Part shown: piece after piece, positions 1-12,400 of the stretch
Layout: every line of letters starts with the position of its first letter
How positions within the stretch are numbered: position 1 is the stretch's first letter
Assembly (NCBI GenBank): GCA_027186245.1
Contig: CP114481.1
Span: 48,825,501 to 48,889,500 of the forward strand
Direction: 5' to 3'
Length of the DNA stretch: 64,000 nucleotides
Source of the DNA: Coriaria nepalensis
Lineage: Eukaryota > Streptophyta > Magnoliopsida > Cucurbitales > Coriariaceae
Made by a program: the position numbers and the translations under genes
Notes under the pieces: model-generated
What the model saw: the letters and a program-made list of their open reading frames with translations, nothing else
What the model was told of the DNA's origin: nothing
Databases searched by the model: none

Positions 1-14
1 AAAGCAAGTCGAAC

Positions 15-20
15 GAATTC
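15..20. other. Phase-locked EcoRI site (GAATTC) of the monomer (example)
   Basis: GAATTC occurs at monomer positions 15-20 in most units, so EcoRI would release a 142-bp ladder. The site is lost in recurring variants: GAATTTTA, AACTAATTCT, AACAAATTC, AATAAATTC and GAAGTCTA. It serves as a quick experimental and phasing landmark. Confidence 0.9.
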
Positions 21-198
21 TAGTTTTCCACTACAAACACAACTTTTGTGCATAACTTGCAAATGATCAATGCAAGGAAAGTGTGCATTCGTTTAACCTT
101 AAAATCACTTCAATGAGTCATTTCAAGTCAATATCATATTTCAAAGCAATTCGAACGAATTCTAGTTTTGCACTACAAACACAACTTTTGTGCATAAC

Positions 199-206
199 AT
201 GCAAAT
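199..206 (+). other. ATGCAAAT octamer created in ACATGC-variant monomers (example)
   Basis: Most units read AACTTGCAAATG. A recurring variant reads AACATGCAAATG, which contains ATGCAAAT, the classical octamer bound by POU-family factors. It occurs repeatedly (for example near 199, 1470, 6170, 11,560, 18,240, 52,310, 54,723, 61,254 and 62,388). The match is exact; a biological role is not shown. Confidence 0.4.
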
Positions 207-1552
207 GATCATTGCAAGGAAAGTGTGCATTCTTTTAACCTTAAAATCATTTCAATGAGTTATTTCAGGTCAATAACTTATTTCAAAGCAAGTCGAATGA
301 ATTCTAGTTTTGCACTACAGACACAACTTTCGTGCATAACTTGCAAATGATCATTGCAAGGAAAGTGTGCATTCGTTTAAAATTAAAATCATTTCAATGA
401 GTCATTTCAAGTCAATAACTTATTTCGAAGCAAGTCGAAAGAATTCTCGTTTTGCAGTACAAACACAACTTTTGTGCATAACATGCAAATGATCAATGCA
501 AGGAAAGTGTGCATTCGTTTAAAATTAAAATCACTTCAATGAGTCATTTCAAGTCAATATCATATTTCAAAGCAATTCGAACGAATTTTAGTTGTGCACT
601 ATAGACACAACTTTTGTGCATAACTTGCAAATGATCATTGCAAGGAGCGTGTGCATTCGTTTAAAATTAAAATCATTTCAATGAGTCATTTCAAGTCAAT
701 AACTAATTTCAAAGCAATTCGAACGAATTCTAGTTTTGCACTATAGACACAAGTTTTCTGCATAACTTGCAAATGATCATCGCAAGGAAAGTGTGCATTC
801 GTTTAACCTTAAAATCATTTCAATGAGTCATTTCAAGTAAATAACTTATTTCAAAGCAAGTCGAACGAATTCTAGTTGTGCACTATAGACACAACTTTTG
901 TGCATAACTTGCAAATGATCATCGCAAGGAAAGTGTGCATTCGTTTAACCTTAAAATCATTTCAATGAGTCATTTCAAGTCAATAACTAATTTCAAAGCA
1001 ATTCGAACGAATTCTATTTTTGCATTTTAAAAACAAGTTTTGTGCATAACTTGCAAATGATCATTCCAAGGAAAGTGTGCATTCATTTAACCTTAAAATC
1101 ATTTCAATCAGTCATTTCAAGTAAATATCATATTTCAAAGCAATTCGAACGAACTCTATTTTTGCACTACAAACACAACTTTTGTGCCTAACTTGCAAAT
1201 GATCATTCCAAGGAAAGTGTGCATTCATTTAACCTTAAAATCATTTCAATCAGTCATTTCAAGTCAATAACTTATTTCAAAGCAAGTCGAATGAATTCTA
1301 GTTTTGCACTACAGACACAACTTTCGTTCATAACTTGCAAATGATCATTGCAAGGAGAGTGTGCATTCGTTTAAAATTAAAATCACTTCAATGAGTCATT
1401 TCAAGTCAATATCATATTTCAAAGCAATTCGAACGAATTTTAGTTTTGCACTACAAACACAACTTTTGTGCATAACATGCAAATGATCATTGTAAGGAAA
1501 GTGTGCATTCTTTTAACCTTAAAATCATTTCAATGAGTCATTTCAAGTCAAT

Positions 1553-3850
1553 AACGTTTTTCAAAGCAAGTCGAATGAATTCTAGGTTTGCACTACAAAC
1601 ACAACTTTTGTGCATAACTTGCAAATGATCATTGCAAGGAAAGTGTGCATTCGTTTAACTTTAAAATCATTTCAATGAGTCATTTCAAGTCAATAACTAA
1701 TTTCAAAGCAATTCGAACGAATTCTAATTTTGGACTACAGACACAACTTTTGTGCATAACTTGCAAATGATCATCGCAAGGAAAGTGTGCATTCGTTTAA
1801 CGTTAAAATCATTTCAATGAGTCATTTCAAGTCAATAACTAATTTCAAAGCAATTCGAACGAATTCTATTTTTGCACAACAAAAACAAGTTTTGTGCATA
1901 ACTTGCATATGATCATTCCAAGGAAAGTGTGCATTCATTTAACCTTAAAATCATTTCAATCAGTCCTTTAAAGTAAATATCATATTTCAAAGCAATCCGA
2001 AAGAATTCTATTTTTGCACTACAAAAACAAGTTTTGTGCATAACTTGCAAATGATCATTGCAAGGAAAGTGTGCATTCGTTTAACCTTAAAATCATTTCA
2101 ATGAGTCATTTCAAGTCAATAACGTTTTTCAAAGCAAGTCGAATGAATTCTGGGTTTGCACTACAAACACAACTTTTGTGCATAACTTGCAAATGATCAT
2201 TGCAAGGAAAGTGTGCATTCGTTTAACCTTAAAATCATTTCAATGAGTCATTTCAAGTCAATAACTAATTTCAAAGCAATTCGAACGAATTCTAATTTTG
2301 GACTACAGACACAACTTTTGTGCATAACTTGCAAATGATCATCGCAAGGAAAGTGTGCATTCGTTTAACCTTAAAATCATTTCAATGAGTCATTTCAAGT
2401 CAATAACTAATTTCAAAGCAATTCGAACGAATTCTATTTTTGCACAACAAAAACAAGTTTTGTGCATAACTTGCATATGATCATTCCAAGGAAAGTGTGC
2501 ATTCATTTAACCTTAAAATCATTTCAATTAGTCCTTTCAAGTAAATATCATATTTCAAAGCAATTCGAACGAATTCTATTTTTGCACTACAAACACAACT
2601 TTTGTGCATAACTTGCAAATGATCATTGCAAAGAAAGTGTGCATTCGTTTAACCTTAAAATCATATCAATGAGTCATTTCAAGTCAATAACTTTTTTCAA
2701 AGCAAGTCGAATGAATTCTCGTTTTGCACTACAGACACAACTTTTGTGCATAACTTGCAAATGATCACTGCAAGGAAAGTGTTCATTCTTTTAACCTTAA
2801 AATCATTTCAGTGAGTCATTTCAAGTCAATAAATTATTTCAAAGCAAGTCGAACGAATTCTAGTTTTCCACTACAAACACAACTTTTGTGCATAACTTGC
2901 ATATGATCATTGCAAGGAAAGTGTGCATTCGTTTAACCTTAAAATCATTTCAATGAGTCATTTCAAGTCAATAACTTATTTCGAAGCAAGTCGAAAGAAT
3001 TCTAGTTTTGCACTACAGACACAACTTTGGTGCATAACTTGCAAATGATCATTGCAAGGAAAGTGTGCATTCGTTTAACCTTAAAATCATTTCAATTAGT
3101 CATTTCAAGTCAATCACTAATTTAAAAGCAATTCGACCGAATTTTATTTTTGCACCGCAAACACAAGTTTTGTGCATAACTTGCAAATGATCATTGCAAG
3201 GAAAGTTTGCATTCGTTTAACCTTAAAATCATTTCAATGAGTCATTTCAAGTCAATAACTTTTTTCAAAGCAAGTCGAATGAATTCTAGTTTTGCACTAC
3301 AGACACAACTTTTGTGCATAACTTGCAAATGATCATTGCAAGGAAAGTGTGCATTCTTTTAACCTTAAAATCATTTCAGTGAGTCATTTCAAGTCAATAA
3401 ATTATTTCAAAGCAAGTCGAACGAATTCTGGTTTTGGACTACAAACACAACTTTTGTGCATAACTTGCAAATGATCATTGCAAGGAAAGTGTGCATTCGT
3501 TTAAAATTAAAATCATTTCAATGAGTCATTTCAAGTCAATAACTTATTTCGAAGCAAGTCGAAAGAATTCTAGTTTTGCACTACAGACACAACTTTGGTG
3601 CATAACTTGCAAATGATCATTGCAAGGAAAGTGTGCATTCGTTTAACCTTAAAATCATTTCAACTAGTCATTTCAAGTCAATCACTAATTTCAAAGCAAT
3701 TTGAACGAATTTTATTTTTGCACTACAAACACAAGTTTTGTGCATAACATGCAAATGATCATTCCAAGGAAAGTGTGCACTCATTTAACCTTAAAATAAT
3801 TTCAATCAGTCCTTTCAAGTAAATATCATATTTCAAAGCAATTCGAACGA
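1553..3850 (+). repeat. 17-monomer segmental duplication, copy 1
   Basis: Matches the block starting at 3967 at a constant offset of 2414 bp (17 x 142). Shared rare markers are AACGTTTTTC (1553 / 3967), GGACTACAGAC with ATCATCGCAAGG, ATCATATCAATG after GCAAAGAAAG (2631 / 5045), GATCACTGCAAGG and ACTTTGGTGCATAAC (3591 / 6015, after a 10-bp shift). Inside the block a 4-monomer unit (568 bp) is repeated twice (1553 and 2121). The right boundary is approximate. Confidence 0.85.
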
Positions 3851-3966
3851 ATTCTATTTTTGCACTACAAAAAAAAGTTTTGTGCATAACTTGCAAATGA
3901 TCATTGCAAGGAAAGTGTGCATTCATTTAACCTTAAAATCATTTCAATGAGTCATTTCAAGTCAAT

Positions 3967-6274
3967 AACGTTTTTCAAAGCAAGTCGAATGAATTCTGGG
4001 TTTGCACTACAAACACAACTTTTGTGCATAACTTGCAAATGATCATTGCAAGGAAAGTGTGCATTCGTTTAACCTTAAAATCATTTCAATGAGTCATTTC
4101 AAGTCAATAACTAATTTCAAAGCAATTCGAACGAATTCTAATTTTGGACTACAGACACAACTTTTGTGCATAACTTGCAAATGATCATCGCAAGGAAAGT
4201 GTGCATTCGTTTAACCTTAAAATCATTTCAATGAGTCATTTCAAGTCAATAACTAATTTCAAAGCAATTCGAACGAATTCTATTTTTGCACAACAAAAAC
4301 AAGTTTTGTGCATAACTTGCATATGATCATTCCAAGGAAAGTGTGCATTCATTTAACCTTAAAATCATTTCAATCAGTCCTTTCAAGTAAATATCATATT
4401 TCAAAGCAATCCGAACGAATTCTATTTTTGCACTACAAAAACAAGTTTTGTGCATAACTTGCAAATGATCATTGCAAGGAAAGTGTGCATTCGTTTAACC
4501 TTAAAATCATTTCAATGAGTCATTTCAAGTCAATAACGTTTTTCAAAGCAAGTCGAATGAATTCTGGGTTTGCACTACAAACACAACTTTTGTGCATAAC
4601 TTGCAAATGATCATTGCAAGGAAAGTGTGCATTCGTTTAACCTTAAAATCATTTCAATGAGTCATTTCAAGTCAATAACTAATTTCAAAGCAATTCGAAT
4701 GAATTCTAATTTTGGACTACAGACACAACTTTTGTGCATAACTTGCAAATGATCATCGGAAGGAAAGTGTGCATTCGTTTAACCTTAAAATCATTTCAAT
4801 GAGTCATTTCAAGTCAATAACTAATTTCAAAGCAATTCGAACGAATTCTATTTTTGCACAACAAAAACAAGTTTTGTGCATAACTTGCATATGATCATTC
4901 CAAGGAAAGTGTGCATTCATTTAACCTTAAAATCATTTCAATCAGTCCTTTCAAGTAAATATCATATTTCAAAGCAATTCGAACGAATTCTATTTTTGCA
5001 CTACAAACACAACTTTTGTGCATAACTTGCAAATGATCATTGCAAAGAAAGTGTGCATTCGTTTAACCTTAAAATCATATCAATGAGTCATTTCAAGTCA
5101 ATAACTTTTTTCAAAGCAAGTCGAATGAATTCTCGTTTTGCACTACAGACACAACTTTTGTGCATAACTTGCAAATGATCACTGCAAGGAAAGTGTGCAT
5201 TCTTTTAACCTTAAAATCATTTCAGTGAGTCATTTCAAGTCAATAAATTATTTCAAAGCAAGTCGAACGAATTCTAGTTTTCCACTACAAACACAACTTT
5301 TGTGCATAACTTGCATATGATCATGGCAAGGAAAGTGTGCATTCGTTTAACCTTAAAATCATTTCAATGAGTCATTTCAAGTCAATAACTTATTTCGAAG
5401 CAAGTCGAAAGAATTCTAGTTTTGCACTACAGACACAACTTTGGTGCATAACTTGCAAATGATCATTGCAAGGAAAGAGTGCATTCGTTTAACCTTAAAA
5501 TCATTTCAATTAGTCATTTCAAGTCAATCACTAATTTAAAAGCAATTCGAACGAATTTTATTTTTGCACCACAAACACAAGTTTTGTGCATAACTTGCAA
5601 ATGATCATTGCAAGGAAAGTTTGCATTCGTTTAACCTTAAAATCATTTCAATGAGTCATTTCAAGTCAATAACTTTTTTCAAAGCAAGTCGAATGAATTC
5701 TAGTTTTGCACTACAGACACAACTTTTGTGCATAACTTGCAAATGATCATTGCAAGGAAAGTGTGCATTCTTTTAACCTTAAAATCATTTCAGTGAGTCA
5801 TTTCAAGTCAATAAATTATTTCAAAGCAAGTCGAACGAATTCTGGTTTTGGACTACAAACACAACTTTTGTGCATAACTTGCAAATGATCATTGCAAGGA
5901 AAGTGTGCATTCGTTTAAAATTAAAATCATTTCAATGAGTCATTTCAAGTCAATAACTTATTTCGAAGCATTTCGAAGCAAGTCGAAAGAATTCTAGTTT
6001 TGCACTACAGACACAACTTTGGTGCATAACTTGTAAATGATCATTGCAAGGAAAGTGTGCATTCGTTTAACCTTAAAATCATTTCAATTAGTCATTTCAA
6101 GTCAATCACTAATTTCAAAGCAATTTGAACGAATTTTATTTTTGCACTACAAACACAAGTTTTGTGCATAACATGCAAATGATCCTTCCAAGGAAAGTGT
6201 GCATTCATTTAACCTTAAAATCATTTCAATCAGTCCTTTCAAGTAAATATCATATTTCAAAGCAATTCGAACGA
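3967..6274 (+). repeat. 17-monomer segmental duplication, copy 2
   Basis: Tandem neighbour of the 1553-3850 block. It repeats the same internal doubling of a 4-mer (AACGTTTTTC at 3967 and 4535), so the 4-mer doubling came before the 17-mer duplication. Scattered single-base differences (for example GTGTTCATTC at 2779 against GTGTGCATTC here) show moderate age. A 10-bp insertion at 5971 is found only in this copy. Confidence 0.85.
5961..5980 (+). repeat. 10-bp tandem microduplication inside one monomer
   Basis: TTTCGAAGCA occurs twice in a row, whereas the paralogous monomer in copy 1 (near 3548) and other units have it once. It lengthens this monomer to 152 bp and shifts the phase of every later unit by +10. 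It is the only insertion I found in the window, and looks like replication slippage. Confidence 0.93.
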
Positions 6275-7128
6275 ATTCCATTTTTGCAGTACAAACACAA
6301 CTTTTGTGCATAACTTGCAAATGATCATTGCAAAGAAAGTGTGCTTTCGTTTAACCTTAAAATAATTTCAATGAGTCATTTCAAGTCAATAACTTATTTC
6401 AAAGCAAGTCGAATGAAATCTAGTTTTGCACTACAGACACAACTTTCGTGCATAACTTGCAAATGATCATTGCAAGGAAAGTGTGCATTCGTTTAAAATT
6501 AAAATCATTTCAATGAGTCATTTCAAGTCAATAACTTATTTCAAAGCAAGTCGAATGAATGCTTGTTTTCCACTACAGACACAACTTTGGTGCATAACTT
6601 GCAAATGATCATTGCAAGGAAAGTGTGCATTTGTTTAACCTTAAAATCATTTCAACTAGTCATTTCAAGTCAATCACTAATTTCAAAGCAATTTGAACGA
6701 ATTTTATTTTTGCACTACAAACACAAGTTTTGTGCATAACATGCAAATGATCATTCCAAGGAAAGTGTGCATTCATTTAACCTTAAAATCATTTCAATCA
6801 GTCCTTTCAAGTAAATATCATATTTCAAAGCAATTCGAACGAATTCCATTTTTGCACTACAAACACAACTTTTGTGCATAACTTGCAAATGATCATTGCA
6901 AAGAAAGTGTGCTTTCGTTTAACCTTAAATTAATTTCAATGAGTCATTGCAAGTCAATAACTTATTTCAAAGCAAGTCAAATGAAATCTAGTTTTGCACT
7001 ACAGACACAACTTTCGTGCATAACTTGCAAATGATCATTGCAAGGAAAGTGTGCATTCGTTTAAAATTAAAATCATTTCAATGAGTCATTTCAAGTCAAT
7101 AACTTATTTCAAAGCAAGTCGAATGAAT
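6117..7128 (+). repeat. 4-monomer tandem duplication (568-bp period)
   Basis: AAAGCAATTTGAACGAATTT at 6117 recurs at 6685, exactly 4 x 142 bp later, and the following sequence stays collinear for about 440 bp with few differences (for example GATCCTTCC against GATCATTCC). The shared states include CAGTCCTTTCAAG and GAATTCCATTTTTGCA. The unit differs from the 568-bp units at 1.5-5.1 kb and at 61-62 kb. Confidence 0.85.
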
Positions 7129-8104
7129 TCTTGTTTTCCACTACAAACATAACTTTTGTGCATAACTTGCAAATGATTAATGCAAGGAAAGTGTGCATTC
7201 GTTTAACCTTAAAATCACTTCAATGAGTCATTTCAAGTCAATATCATATTTCAAAGCAATTCGAACGAATTCTAGTTTTGCACTACAAACACAACTTTTG
7301 TGCATAACATGCAAATGATCATTGCAAGGAAAGTGTGCATTCTTTTAACCTTAAAATCATTTCAATGAGTCATTTCAAGTTAATAACTTATTTCGAAGCA
7401 AATCGAATGTATTCTTGTTTTGCACTACAGACACAACTTCCGTTCATAACTTGCAAATGATCATTGCAAGGAGAGTTTGCATTCGTTTAAAATTAAAATC
7501 ATTTCAATGAGTCATTCCAAGTCAATAACTAATTTTAAAGCAATTCGAACGAATTCTATTTTTGCACTACAAAAACAAGTTTTGTGCATAACTTGCAAAT
7601 GATCATTCCAAGGAAAGTGTGCATTCATTTAACCTTAAAATCAGTTCAATCAGTCATTTCAAGTAAATATCATATTTCAAAGCAATTCGAACGAATTCTA
7701 TTTTTCCACTACAGACATAACATTTGTGCATAACTTGCAAATGATCATTGCAAGGAAAGTGTGCATTCGTTTAACCTTAAAATCATTTCAATGAGTCATT
7801 TGAAGTCAATAACGTTTTTCAAAGCAAGTCGAATGAATTCTAGGTTTGCACTACAGACACAACTTTTGTGCATAACTTGCAAATGATCATTGCAAGGAAG
7901 GTGTGCATTCGTTTAACCTTAAAATCATTTCAATGAGTCATTTCAAGTCAATAACTAATTTCAAAGCAATTCGAACGAATTCTAGTTTTGCACTACAGAC
8001 ACAACTTTTGTGCATAACTTGCAAATGATCATCGCAAGGAAAGTGTGCATTCGTTTAACCTTAAAATCATTTCAATGAGTCATTTCAAGTCAATAACTAA
8101 TTTC

Positions 8105-8246
8105 AAAGCAATTCGAACGAATTCTATTTTTGCACTACAAAAACAAGTTTTGTGCATAACTTGCAAATGATCATTCCAAGGAAAGTGTGCATTCATTTAA
8201 CCTTAAAATCATTTCAATCAGTCATTTCAAGTAAATATCCTATTTC
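8105..8246 (+). repeat. Representative B-type monomer
   Basis: This unit shows the B-type states: AAGCAATTCGAAC, TCTATTTTTGCAC, CTACAAAAACAAGTTTTG, ATTCCAAGG, GCATTCATTTAACC, AATCAGTC and a tail of the AAATATCATATTTC type (here with one change, ATCCTATTTC). Several substitutions change together, so this is a lineage rather than random noise. The right arm of the A-type dyad is broken here (TTCCAAG at 8174-8180) and TGAGTCA is replaced by TCAGTCA (8218-8224). Many other units are A/B recombinants. Confidence 0.88.
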
Positions 8247-11200
8247 AAAGCAATTCGAACGAATTCTATTTTTGCACTACAAACACAACTTTTGTGCATA
8301 ACTTGCAAATGATCAATGCAAGGAAAGTGTGTATTCGTTTAACCTTAAAATGATTTCAATTAGTCATTTCAAATCAATAACTTATTTCGAAGTGATTCGA
8401 ACGAATTCTATTTTTGCACTACAAACACAAGTTTTGTGCATAACTTGCAAATGATCATTCTAAGGAAAGTGTGCATTCATTTAACCTTAAAATCATTTCA
8501 ATCAGTCATTTCAAGCCAATATCATATTTCAAAGCAATTCGAACGAATTCTGTTTTCGCACTACAAACACAACTTTTGTGAATAACTTGCAAATAATCAT
8601 TGCAAGGAAAGCGTCCATTTATTTAACCTTAAAATCATTTAAATGAGTCATTTCAAGTCAATAACTTATTTCAAAGCAAGTTGAACGAATTCTAGTTTTG
8701 CACTACAAACAAAAGTTTTGTGCATAACTTGCAAATGATCAATGCAAGGAAAGTGTCCATTTGTTTAACCTTAAAATCATTTAAATGAGTCATTTCAAGT
8801 CAATAACTTATTTCAAAACAAGTCGAACGAATTCTAGTTTTACACTACAAACAAAAGTTTTGTGCATAACTTGCAATTGATCAATGCAAGGAAAGTGTCC
8901 ATTCGTTTAACCTTAAAATCATTTAAATGAGTCATTTCAAGTCAATAACTTATTTCAAAGCAAGTCTAACGAATTCTAGTTTTGCACTACCAACAAAAGT
9001 TTTGTTCATAACACGGAAATGATCATTGTAAGGAAAGTGTGCCTTCTTTTAACCTAAAAATCATTTCAATGAGTCATTACAAGTCAATAATTATTTCAAA
9101 GCAAGTCGAACGAATTCTAGTTTTCCACTACAAACACAACTTTTGTGCATAACTTGCAAATGATCATTGCAAGGAAAGTGTGCATTCGTTTAACCTTAAA
9201 ATCATTTCAATGAGTCATTTCAAGTCAATAACTAATTTCAAAGCAATTCGAACGAATTCTAGTTTTGCACTACAGACACAACTTTTGTGCATAACTTGCA
9301 AATGATTATTGCAAGGAAAGTGTGCATTCGTTTGACCTTAAAATCATTTCAATCAGTCATTTTAAGTCAATAACTTATTTAAAAGCAATTCGAACGAATT
9401 CTATTTTTGCACTACAGACAAAAGTTTTGTGCATAACTTTCAAATGTTCAATGCAAGGAAAGTGTGCATTCGTTTAAAATTAAAATCATTTCAATGAGTC
9501 ATTTCAAGTAAATAACTTATTTCAAAGCAAGTCGAACGAATTCTAGTTTTGCACTACAGACACAACTTTTGTGCATAACTTGCAAATGATCATTGCAAGG
9601 AAAGTGTGCATTCGTTTAACCTTAAAATCATTTCAATCAGTCATTTTAAGTTAATAACTTATTTAAAAGCAATTCGAACGAATTCTATTTTTGCACTACA
9701 GACACAAGTTTTGTGCATAACTTCCACATGATCATTGCAAGGAAGGCGTGCATTCGTTTAACCTTAAAATCATTTCAATCAGTCATTTTAAGTCAATAAC
9801 TTATTTCAAAGCAATTCGAACGAATTCTATTTTTGCACTACAAATACAACTTTTGTGCATAACTTGCAAATGATCATTGCAAAGAAAGTGTGCATTCGTT
9901 TAACCTTAAAATCATTTCAATGAGTCATTTCAAGTCAATAACTTTTTTCAAAGCAAGTCGAATAAATTCTAGTTTTGCACTACAGATACAACTTTTGTTC
10001 ATAACTTGCAAATGGTCATCGCAAGAAAAGTGTGCATTCGTTTAACCTTAAAATCATTTCAATGTGTCATTTCCATCCAATAACTAATTTCAAAGCAAGT
10101 CGAACGAATTGTATTTTTGCACTACAAAAACAAGTTTTGTGCATAACTTGCAAATGATCATTCCAAGGAAAGTGTACATTCATTTAACCTTAAAATCTTT
10201 TCAATCAGTCATTTCAAGTAAATATCATATTTCAAAGCAATTCGAACGAATTCTATTTTTGCACTACAAACACAACTTTTGTGCATAACTTGCCAATGGT
10301 CATCGCAAGGAAACTGTGCATTCGTTTAACCTTAAAATCATTTCAATGTGTCATTTCAAGTCAATAACTAATTTCAAAGCAATTCGAACGAATTCTATTT
10401 TTGCACTACAAAAACAAGTTTTGTGCATAACTTGCAAACAATCATTCCAAGGAAAGTATGCATTCATTTAACCTTAAAATCATTTCAATCAGTCATTTCA
10501 AGTAAATATCATATTTCAAAGCAATTCGAACGAATTCTATTTTTGCACTACAAACACAACTTTTGTGCATAACTTGCGAATGATCATTGCAAGGAAAGTG
10601 TGCATTCGTTTAACATTAAAATCATTTCAATGAGTCATTTCAAGTCAATAACTAATTTCAAAGCAATTCGAACGAATTCTAGTTTTGCACTACAGACACA
10701 ACTTTTGTGCATAACTTGCAAATGATCATCGCAAGGAAAGTGTGCATTCGTTTAACCTTAAAATCATTTCAATGAGTCATTTCAAGTCAATAATTAATTT
10801 CAAAGCAATTCGAATAAATTCTATTTTTGCACTACAAAAACAAGTTTTGTGCATAACTTGCAAATGATCATTCCAAGGAAAGTGTGCATTCATTTAACCT
10901 TAAAATCATTTCAATCAGTCATTTCAAGTAAATATCATATTTCAAAGCAATTCGAACGAATTCTATTTTTGCACTACAAACACAAGTTTTGTGCATAACT
11001 TGTAAATGATCATCGCAAGGAAAGTGTGGATTCGTTTAACCTTAAAATCATTTCAATGAGTCATTTCAAGTCAATAACTTATTTCAAAGCAATTCGGACG
11101 AAATCTATTTTTGCACTACAAACACAAGTTTTGTGCATAACTTGCAAATGATCATTGCAAGGAAAGTGTGCATTCATTTGACCTTAAAATCAGTTCAATC

Positions 11201-11445
11201 AGTCATTTCAAGTCAATAACTTATTTCGAAGCAATTCGAACGAATTCTATTTTTGCACTACAAACACAAGTTTTGTGCATAACTTGCAAATGATCATTCC
11301 AAGGAAAGTGTGCATTCATTTGACCTTAAAATCATTTCAATCAGTCATTTCAAGTTAATATCATATTTCAAAGCAATTCGAACGAATTCTATTTTTGCAG
11401 TACACACACAACTTTTGTGAATAACTTGCGAATAATCATTGCAAG

Positions 11446-11451
11446 GAAGTG
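11446..11451 (+). other. 1-bp deletion defining the 141-bp monomer lineage (first of seven)
   Basis: GCAAGGAAAGTGT is shortened to GCAAGGAAGTGT. The same deletion recurs near 17,124, 17,405, 17,833, 32,029, 34,018 and 34,870, mostly with TTGCGAATAATC, GTCCATTT or GTCGATTT and TTTAAATGAG. The shared changes show common descent rather than repeated independent deletion. Confidence 0.88.
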
Positions 11452-11799
11452 TCGATTTGTTTAACCGCAAAATCATTTAAATGAGTCATTTCAAGCCAAT
11501 AACTTATTTCAAAGCAAGTCGAACGAATTCTAGTTTTGCACTACCAACAAAAGTTTCGTGCATAACATGCAAATGATCATTGCAAGGAAAGTGTGCATTC
11601 ATTTAACCTTAAAATCATTTCAATGAGTCATTTCAGGTCAATAACATATTTCAGAGCAATTCGAACGAAGTCTATTTTTGCAGTACTAACACAATTTTTG
11701 TGCATAACTTTCACATGATCATTGCAAGGAAAGTGTGCATTCTTTTAACCTTAATATCAGTTCAATCAGTCATTTTAAGTCAATAACTTATTTCAAAGC

Positions 11800-12400
11800 A
11801 ATTCGAACGAATTCAATTTTTGCACTACAAACACAACTTTTGAGCATAACATGCAAATGATCAATGCAAGGAAAGCGTGCATTCGTTTAAAATTAAAATC
11901 ATTTCAATGAGTCATTTCAAGTCAATATCATATTTCAAAGCAATTCGAACGAATTCTGTTTTTGCACTATAGACACAACTTTTGTGAATAACTTGCAAAT
12001 GATCATTGCAAGGAAAGCGTCCATTTGTTTAACCTTAAAATCATTTAAATGAGTCATTTCAACTCAATAACTTATTTCAAAGCAAGTCGAACGAATTCTA
12101 GTTTTGCACTACAAACAAAAGTTTTGTGCATAACTTGCAAATGATCAATGCATGGAAAGTGTCCATTCGTTTAACCTTAAAATCATTTAAATGAGTCATT
12201 TCAAGTCAATAACTTATTTCAAAGCAAGTCGAACGAATTCTAGTTTTGCACTACCAACAAAAGTTTTGTGTATAACACGCAAATGATCATTGTAAGGAAA
12301 GTGTGCATTCTTTTAACCTGAAAATCATTTCAATGAGTCATTACAAGTCAATAACTTATTTCAAAGCAAGTCGAACGAATTTTCTTTTTTCACTACAAAC
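11800..12400 (+). repeat. Paralogue of the 18.6-19.2 kb segment
   Basis: Collinear with about 18,610-19,210 at an offset of 6813 bp (48 x 142, minus the three 1-bp deletions lying between). Shared rare markers are GAATTCTGTTTTTGCAC (11,951 / 18,764), ATGCATGGAAAG with GTCC (12,151 / 18,964), ACTACCAACAAAAG, ACACGCAAATG and AACCTGAAAATC. Confidence 0.85.

Larger units (their letters stand above)
1..1552 (+). repeat. Mixed monomers, left edge of window
   Basis: About 11 monomers of both classes and recombinants, including TTAAAATTAAAATC variants, ATAACATGCAAATG variants and ATATCATATTTC tails. No clean higher-order period stands out. The array clearly continues leftwards, since the window begins in monomer phase with no flanking sequence. 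Confidence 0.85.

Noticed and set aside
143..160. CENP-B box
   Set aside because: TTCGAACGAATTCTAG matches only the first half of the known box (TTCG, then A five positions on) and lacks the CGGG half. The reverse strand (TTCGTTCGACTTGC) also fails.
6125..6881. Open reading frames of 62 codons at 6125-6313 and 6693-6881, with nearly the same protein
   Set aside because: They are the same satellite stretch repeated one 568-bp unit later. The frame merely lacks stops across about 1.3 monomers; it has no codon bias, domain or upstream signal.
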